This document shows, one piece after another, positions 6,919 to 10,966 of a stretch of 10,966 bases of DNA (positions are counted from its first letter, which is position 1; the number at the start of each line of letters is the position of its first letter). Below the pieces are notes generated by a model that was not told the DNA's origin, did no database searches, and saw only the letters and a program-made list of their open reading frames with translations. This DNA is from Alistipes sp. (lineage in GTDB: Bacteria; Bacteroidota; Bacteroidia; Bacteroidales; Rikenellaceae), in NCBI GenBank assembly GCA_031285485.1, contig JAITWC010000050.1:1-10966 (forward strand), written 5' to 3'. Both the position numbers and the translations under genes were made by a program.

Positions 6919-7583
6919 AAAAAGGTATGACGATAGCTGTCGACGGGTTTTCGAGCGGGGGGAAAAGCACATTTGCGCGGGCCATTGCGCGGCGGTTGGG
7001 ATATGTGTTTATCGACAGCGGGGCGATGTATCGCGCGGTGACACTTTGGGCATTGAGGCACGGTTTGGGAGGCAACGGCCACGGCGATACGTTGGATGAG
7101 AAGGCTCTGATCCGTTCATTGGGCGACATTCGCGTCGAGCTACGGCCCGACGGCAGGGTGTGGCTCGACAGAGACGACGTTACCGGGGCGATCCGCTCGC
7201 TCGAAGTCTCCGGGTTGGTGAGCCGCGTCAGTTCGATCGGAGCCGTGAGGGAACACCTCGTGGCGCTGCAACGTGCGATGGGACGCGAGGGGGGCGTGGT
7301 GATGGACGGTCGCGACATCGGCACCGTGGTCTTTCCTGAGGCCGACCTTAAGATTTTTCTTACCGCCGATCCTGCGGTTCGTGCCCGACGACGTTACGAC
7401 GAGTTGAGGGCTGCGGGTCAAGACGTGTCGCTCGATGAGATAGAACGCAATATCCGCGAGCGCGACCATCACGATCAGACGCGCGAGATCAGCCCCCTGC
7501 GCCAAGCTTCCGACGCCGTGGTTTTGGACAACAGCACGATGACCCTCGCCGAGCAGATGGCGTGGGTGGAGGATCGGTTATGA
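6915..7583 (+). CDS. cmk: Cytidylate kinase
   Basis: Phosphorylates CMP and dCMP with ATP in the cytoplasm. The 222-residue protein has the P-loop GFSSGGKST (11-19), FIDSGAMYRAVTLWAL (32-47), and the CMP-binding DGRDIGTVVFPEADLKIFLTA (131-151) with the family's Arg133 and Asp134. A lid region, RARRRYDELRAAGQDVSLDEIERNIRERDHHDQTREISPL, and the terminal strand AVVLDNSTMTLAEQ complete the fold. The ATG at 6915 overlaps the preceding stop. A second ATG at 6927 would give MTIAVDG and is also possible. The gene ends in an ATGA overlap with ispH. Adjacency of cmk and ispH is seen in other bacteria, including Bacteroidales as far as I recall. Confidence 0.95.
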   Translation: MKKGMTIAVDGFSSGGKSTFARAIARRLGYVFIDSGAMYRAVTLWALRHGLGGNGHGDTLDEKALIRSLGDIRVELRPDGRVWLDRDDVTGAIRSLEVSGLVSRVSSIGAVREHLVALQRAMGREGGVVMDGRDIGTVVFPEADLKIFLTADPAVRARRRYDELRAAGQDVSLDEIERNIRERDHHDQTREISPLRQASDAVVLDNSTMTLAEQMAWVEDRL

Positions 7584-8518
7584 GAGTTGAGATAGACGAT
7601 AGATCGGGTTTTTGTTTTGGGGTTGTGAATGCCATTTCGGTGGCAACGGCCACGGCGGATAAAATGCGCTCCGGCGGCGGAACGAAGTTGGTGTCGCTGG
7701 GCGATATCGTGCACAACGGGGCCGAGATGGCGCGGCTCGAAGCGCTGGGCCTGGAGGTGGTGCCCGAGGATGCCGACATGGCCTTACTTGTCGGGCGCAC
7801 AGTGCTGATCCGCGCCCACGGCGAACCTCCTGAAACTTATCGGCGGGCACGCGAGAACGGCGTCACGCTCATAGACGCAACCTGCCCCGTGGTGGAGAGA
7901 CTTCAAAAGACGGTCGCCTCGGCGTACAAAAAAATGCGGGGAGTGTCGGGACAGGTGGTCATATTTGGCAAGCGGGGCCACGCCGAGGTCAGGGGTCTCT
8001 CGGGTCAAGTGTGCGCCTTCGATGGGAACGCCGCAGTTACGGTCGTGGAGAACGAAGCCGACCTCAACGTGCTGGATTTCACTCGTCCGATATATTTTAT
8101 GGCGCAGACCACAAGCCGCCTCGCCGAATTCGGCCAACTGGCGGACGCAGTGCGCGAGCGGGCCGCCGATCTGGGGCAGGTCACGGTACATGACACCATC
8201 TGCCGCCAGGTGTCGGGTCGCGAGGAGCATCTGGCCGAGTTCGCGCGCCGTTTCGATGTGGTCGTCTTCGTTAGCGGGGCCAAAAGCTCCAACGGCCGCG
8301 TGCTGTTCGAAACTGTGAAGGCGGCCAACCCCCGCAGCGTCAAAATCGAAGGCCCCGACGAACTGCGGCCCGAATGGTTCAGCCGGAACGTCGCCGGCGG
8401 ATTTATGCTACGCAAAACGGGGCTGCGCGAAATCAGCGTGGGGGTATGCGGAGCCACCTCCACCCCCCGCTGGTTGATGGAACAGGTGGCCGCCACGATC
8501 GTCAGGTACGAAAATTGA
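7580..8518 (+). CDS. ispH: 4-hydroxy-3-methylbut-2-enyl diphosphate reductase
   Basis: The last enzyme of the MEP isoprenoid pathway. It reduces HMBPP to IPP and DMAPP with an oxygen-sensitive Fe-S cluster. The three cluster cysteines are present: Cys12 in GFCFGV, Cys102 in DATCPVV and Cys208 in DTICRQ. Substrate residues are also in place: His45 (VHNGAEM), His80 (RAHGEPPE), His134 and Glu136 (GHAEVRG), Thr177/Thr178 (AQTTS) and SSN at 236-238. The C-terminus GATSTPRWLMEQV is typical. Length 312 is normal, with no fused domain. The ATG at 7580 overlaps the cmk stop (ATGA); an in-frame start at 7562 would add MGGGSV and is less likely. It is the last gene of the operon. No clear terminator hairpin follows. 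Confidence 0.96.
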   Translation: MRVEIDDRSGFCFGVVNAISVATATADKMRSGGGTKLVSLGDIVHNGAEMARLEALGLEVVPEDADMALLVGRTVLIRAHGEPPETYRRARENGVTLIDATCPVVERLQKTVASAYKKMRGVSGQVVIFGKRGHAEVRGLSGQVCAFDGNAAVTVVENEADLNVLDFTRPIYFMAQTTSRLAEFGQLADAVRERAADLGQVTVHDTICRQVSGREEHLAEFARRFDVVVFVSGAKSSNGRVLFETVKAANPRSVKIEGPDELRPEWFSRNVAGGFMLRKTGLREISVGVCGATSTPRWLMEQVAATIVRYEN

Positions 8519-8596
8519 TCGTGTCCCGGAGTGATCCCATCCCCAAAACCCCACGGAATATGAAACACCCATGACGTTACAAGCCGCCAAAGAGCA

Positions 8597-8678
8597 CGTG
8601 AAAATCGCGGAATTCACGACTTGCGGAACTTCCGCAACGACCGAATGACGAGTTTCACGGTTTGCGGAACTTCCGCAA
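8597..8678. repeat. 41-bp-spaced palindromes between ispH and the FkbM-type gene
   Basis: The perfect 17-base palindrome TTGCGGAACTTCCGCAA occurs at 8621-8637 and again at 8662-8678, centres exactly 41 apart. Each is preceded by TTCACG (8613 and 8654), so the copies form a tandem unit of 41 bases. An additional inverted pair, CGTGAA (8597-8602) with TTCACG (8613-8618), flanks the first unit. The array occupies the middle of the 187-base gap 8519-8705. The rest of that gap shows no gene, no terminator with a U-run and no convincing promoter for the next gene. Confidence 0.85.
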
Positions 8679-8705
8679 ACAACACACCTTAAAATTTATT
8701 TACGT

Positions 8706-9608
8706 ATGAAATTATTGTCCTTCGCAACCCAGAAACGACTCAGCGGAAGAATCCCGTTTCTCGCCACGATCTACCGTCGCCACTTTTTTTATCGCGAATC
8801 GCGAAAACGCATACTTCGTGACGTCGGGCGGAACCCCGCGCTGTATGCCGAACCCGAACTCGCCGCGGCGGTGGAGTATATCTTCCGCCACGGTATCTCG
8901 GTGCTTTCCTACGACGGATGCGAACGCTACGACAGGATCAGGATCGCCGTTCATCACGACGAAGAGGGCTGGCCCTGGGTCGATCACGGCGGCAGGCGTC
9001 TCTACTTTAGGCGCGGGAGCGACGCGGAGATGGTGAAAATGGCCTACCGCAGCCTTCTGAAAGAGCAGGATCACGCCTCGCCTCACTGCTACCTCGCTCC
9101 GAGGTTCGAAGTGAGGGAGGGCGACGTGTTGCTCGACATAGGTGCGGCGGAGGGGATATGGGCGCTCGACAATGTGGAAAAAGCGTCGCGCGTGGTCCTT
9201 TTCGAGGCCAAACAGGAGTGGATCGGGGCGCTCGAACGAACCTTTGCGCCGTGGAGGAACAAGGTGACGATCGTCGACAAATACGCATCCGACATGGCGG
9301 ACGCCGACAGCGTAACCGTTGACGCCGTGGTGCGCCGCGAACGACTCGATGGGCCACTGCTTCTGAAGATAGATGTGGAGGGGGCCGAGGAGAGGGTTCT
9401 CGACGGAGCCGGGGAGGTTCTCGCGCGCCCCGACACCCGCGCCGTGATATGCACCTATCACCGCCAAGACGACCACACGGAGTTGTCGGAGAAAATGCGC
9501 CGATTGGGTTTCCGGGTCGACACGTCGCGCGGCTACATGCTGTTCGTGTTTGCCCGCGATTTGCAGCCTCCGTTCTTTCGCCGGGGGATGATATATTGCA
9601 AAAGATGA
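8706..9608 (+). CDS. FkbM-type SAM-dependent methyltransferase
   Basis: A 300-residue cytoplasmic protein. The Rossmann-like core has motif I DIGAAEG (144-150), an acidic strand end FEAKQEW (167-172) and the FkbM signature LLKIDVEGAEERVLDGA (219-235). These mark it as an FkbM-family methyltransferase, many of which O-methylate sugars or polyketides. The substrate is not indicated. The first 130 residues are outside the core. They are rich in Arg, Tyr and His, begin MKLLSFATQKRLSGRIPFLATIYRRHFFYRESRKR and contain YDGCERYDRIRI. I recognise no domain there. The ATG at 8706 follows an AT-rich stretch. The TGA overlaps the pepT ATG (ATGA at 9605-9608), so the two are probably translated together, although no functional link is obvious. 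No glycosyltransferase neighbours are present. Confidence 0.85.
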   Translation: MKLLSFATQKRLSGRIPFLATIYRRHFFYRESRKRILRDVGRNPALYAEPELAAAVEYIFRHGISVLSYDGCERYDRIRIAVHHDEEGWPWVDHGGRRLYFRRGSDAEMVKMAYRSLLKEQDHASPHCYLAPRFEVREGDVLLDIGAAEGIWALDNVEKASRVVLFEAKQEWIGALERTFAPWRNKVTIVDKYASDMADADSVTVDAVVRRERLDGPLLLKIDVEGAEERVLDGAGEVLARPDTRAVICTYHRQDDHTELSEKMRRLGFRVDTSRGYMLFVFARDLQPPFFRRGMIYCKR

Positions 9609-10741
9609 AACTGTTGGATAGATTTTTAAGGTACGTGGCGATCGACACGGCGAGCGATCCTGCGAGCGATGCTGTTCCCTCGACACCGGGGCAAACGGCA
9701 TTGCTGCGTCTGCTGGCCGACGAGTTGCGCGCGATGGGAGCGGCCGAGGTCGTGGTGAACACGGATGGTTACCTTACCGCCACTGTTCCCGCCTCGCCGG
9801 GTTGCGAGGAGGAACCTACGGCAGGTTTTCTGGCCCATGTCGATACCTCGCCCGATGCTCCTGGTACGGGGGTGCGGCCGGTGATCACGAAGCGCGCGAG
9901 CGATACGATCATAACTTCCGACGGAACGACACTTCTCGGGGCCGACGACAAGGCGGGGGTGGCGGAGATCATGACCGCCATGGAGTGGCTTCTGGCGCAC
10001 CCGGAGACCCGGCATGGGAAAGTGCGCGTGGCTTTCACCACCGACGAGGAGATCGGCCGGGGGGTCGATCGGTTCGACGTGTCGGCTTTCGGAGCAGACT
10101 TTGCCTACACTGTCGACGGCGGCGTGGAGGGCGAACTGGAGTGGGAGAACTTCAATGCCGCCGGGACCGTCGTGACAATCCGCGGTCGCAGCGCACACCC
10201 CGGCGACGCGCGGGGCAGGATGCTCAACGCTCTCACGGTGGCCCGCGAGTTCGACGCCGCACTGCCCGCCGACGAGCGGCCCGAGACAACCTCCGGCCGC
10301 GAGGGATTTTACCATCTTACGCGGCTGGAAGGGTCGGTGGCGCGCGCCGCGATGGAATATATCGTGCGCGACCACGACCGCGCCCGGTTCGAGGCCAGGA
10401 AAACCTGCCTGACGGAGATCGCCGCCCGGCTGAACGTGAAGTATGGCGGGGAGACGGTGGAAGTCGCGTTGCGCGATCAATACCGCAACATGCGGGAGGT
10501 GATGGAGCGTTACCCCGAGGTGCTGGAGCGGGCGAGACGCGCGATGAGGGCCGCTGGAGTCGCACCGATAGAACGCCCCATTCGCGGCGGCACCGACGGC
10601 GCGCGTCTGTCGTTCATGGGTTTGCCGTGTCCCAACATCTTCACCGGCGGTTGCGACTTCCACAGCCTCACCGAAAGCGTCTCGCTCCGGGCGATGCGAA
10701 AAGCCGTCGAGGTGATAATCGGGATCGTACGGGCGAAATAG
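9605..10741 (+). CDS. pepT: Peptidase T (tripeptide aminopeptidase), short form
   Basis: An M20-family zinc peptidase that removes the N-terminal residue of tripeptides in the cytoplasm. The 378-residue protein keeps all metal and catalytic residues. His79 is in HVDTSPD, Asp114 in GADDKAG, and Glu148/Glu149 in TTDEEIGRG. Asp171 is in TVDGG, and His353 in TGGCDFHS. HPGDARG (198-204) in the lid domain and IRGGTDGARLSFMGLPCPN (326-344) are also family motifs. Compared with the 408-residue E. coli PepT, about 27 residues are missing between the HVD and GADDK motifs (35 residues apart here, 62 in E. coli). The ATG at 9605 overlaps the upstream stop; an in-frame extension to 9449 lies inside the methyltransferase gene and is rejected. 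A 38-base gap separates it from an opposing reading frame. Confidence 0.95.
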   Translation: MKLLDRFLRYVAIDTASDPASDAVPSTPGQTALLRLLADELRAMGAAEVVVNTDGYLTATVPASPGCEEEPTAGFLAHVDTSPDAPGTGVRPVITKRASDTIITSDGTTLLGADDKAGVAEIMTAMEWLLAHPETRHGKVRVAFTTDEEIGRGVDRFDVSAFGADFAYTVDGGVEGELEWENFNAAGTVVTIRGRSAHPGDARGRMLNALTVAREFDAALPADERPETTSGREGFYHLTRLEGSVARAAMEYIVRDHDRARFEARKTCLTEIAARLNVKYGGETVEVALRDQYRNMREVMERYPEVLERARRAMRAAGVAPIERPIRGGTDGARLSFMGLPCPNIFTGGCDFHSLTESVSLRAMRKAVEVIIGIVRAK

Positions 10742-10779
10742 TTCGCGGGTGGAGTTCCAAACTTTCGCCGCACAAGGAG

Positions 10780-10966
10780 TTAAGCCGATATTTTGTTAAG
10801 GTTCCGGAACTCGTCTATCGTCATATTCTTCAGAGCCTTGCCGGGAACTTTTGGGGGCCTTCGTCGGGCAACGGAGCCTTCCCTGAACTTTTTTGGAGCC
10901 TCCGTCGGGCGACGGAGCCTTCCCTGAACTTTTTTGGAGCCTCCGTCGGGCGACGGAGCCTTCCCG
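10780..10966 (-). CDS. C-terminal end of an unidentified protein entering from the right edge
   Basis: A frame is open from the window edge for 61 codons and stops at TAA (10782 to 10780). Its last residues, KALKNMTIDEFRNLNKISA, look like a natural protein end. The preceding 40 or so residues are Arg/Lys/Pro-rich (for example RRPTEAPKKFREGS) and are encoded by a 41-base tandem repeat. Each unit is therefore read in a different phase, and all three phases are open on this strand. I do not recognise the protein. Openness alone is weak evidence because the repeat is GC-rich and has few stop triplets. A short gene starting at the internal ATG is a less likely alternative. The gene converges on pepT. 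Confidence 0.4.
   Translation of the reverse strand, partial: GKAPSPDGGSKKVQGRLRRPTEAPKKFREGSVARRRPPKVPGKALKNMTIDEFRNLNKISA
10845..10966. repeat. Tandem 41-bp palindromic repeats at the right edge
   Basis: Three units begin at 10845 (40 bases), 10885 (41) and 10926 (41, reaching the window end, so the array may continue). The core in units 2 and 3 is the dyad CTCCGTCG-GG-CGACGGAG, centred at 10908.5 and 10949.5. Unit 1 has the variant CTTCGTCG-GG-CAACGGAG centred at 10867.5. Each core is flanked by GGAG and CTTCC, which extend the stem, and by a run of four to six T. A decayed fragment (GAGCCTTGCCGGGAAC, 10833-10848) precedes unit 1. Units 2 and 3 are identical apart from their final base. 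From 10742 to 10832 there is no other repeat. Confidence 0.88.

Noticed and set aside
6235..6972. N-terminal extension of lnt by 246 residues
   Set aside because: The extension is antisense to the LysE gene and cmk. The Lnt family begins at the hydrophobic MKNFLL segment, immediately after a -7 element.
8519..8705. Small gene in the gap after ispH
   Set aside because: A 66-codon plus-strand frame (8374-8574) is mostly an ispH shadow, and no other frame has a plausible start and length.
10742..10779. Terminator between pepT and the opposing frame
   Set aside because: No stable stem followed by a T-run could be found in these 38 bases. The 10-base palindrome GTTCCGGAAC (10801-10810) is inside the opposing frame.

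Overview
The window looks like core chromosome of a GC-rich member of the Bacteroidota, most likely order Bacteroidales. This rests on -7 elements of the TAnnTTTG type, the absence of clear Shine-Dalgarno sequences, a long (619-residue) PurF, a DUF3467 protein and a Bacteroidales-style Lnt. The GC-rich codons would suit the Alistipes/Rikenellaceae branch, but that narrower placement is a guess. No phage, transposase, CRISPR array, tRNA or rRNA gene is visible.

Layout. From the left edge to 6234 everything reads leftward. In transcription order it is lnt (apolipoprotein N-acyltransferase), folC (overlapping it by 4 bases), a DUF3467 gene, purF (first step of purine synthesis) and nagB (glucosamine-6-phosphate deaminase, cut by the left edge). 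A 45-base divergent promoter at 6235-6279 separates this block from a rightward operon: a LysE-type exporter, cmk and ispH, joined by ATGA overlaps. After a 187-base gap comes a second rightward pair, an FkbM-type methyltransferase and pepT, again joined by ATGA. A leftward reading frame enters from the right edge and stops at 10780, facing pepT. The genes are mostly housekeeping: envelope lipoprotein maturation, folate, purines, pyrimidine nucleotides, isoprenoids and peptide turnover.

The unusual part is between the genes. Every intergenic gap longer than 150 bases (744-906, 2767-2995, 8519-8705, 10742-10966) holds two or three tandem copies of a unit of 41 or 42 bases built round a strong dyad. 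The four loci do not share an obvious sequence, yet share period and architecture; 42 bases is four turns of B-DNA. In the 744-906 array the unit is 14 codons long and both strands read the same kind of 14-residue peptide. At the right edge the unit is 41 bases, and a leftward frame stays open through all three phases of it. The divergent promoter is itself a 37-base near-perfect dyad that places both -7 boxes five bases from their start codons, which predicts leaderless mRNAs. These repeats are the best candidate here for something not well described; their function is unknown.
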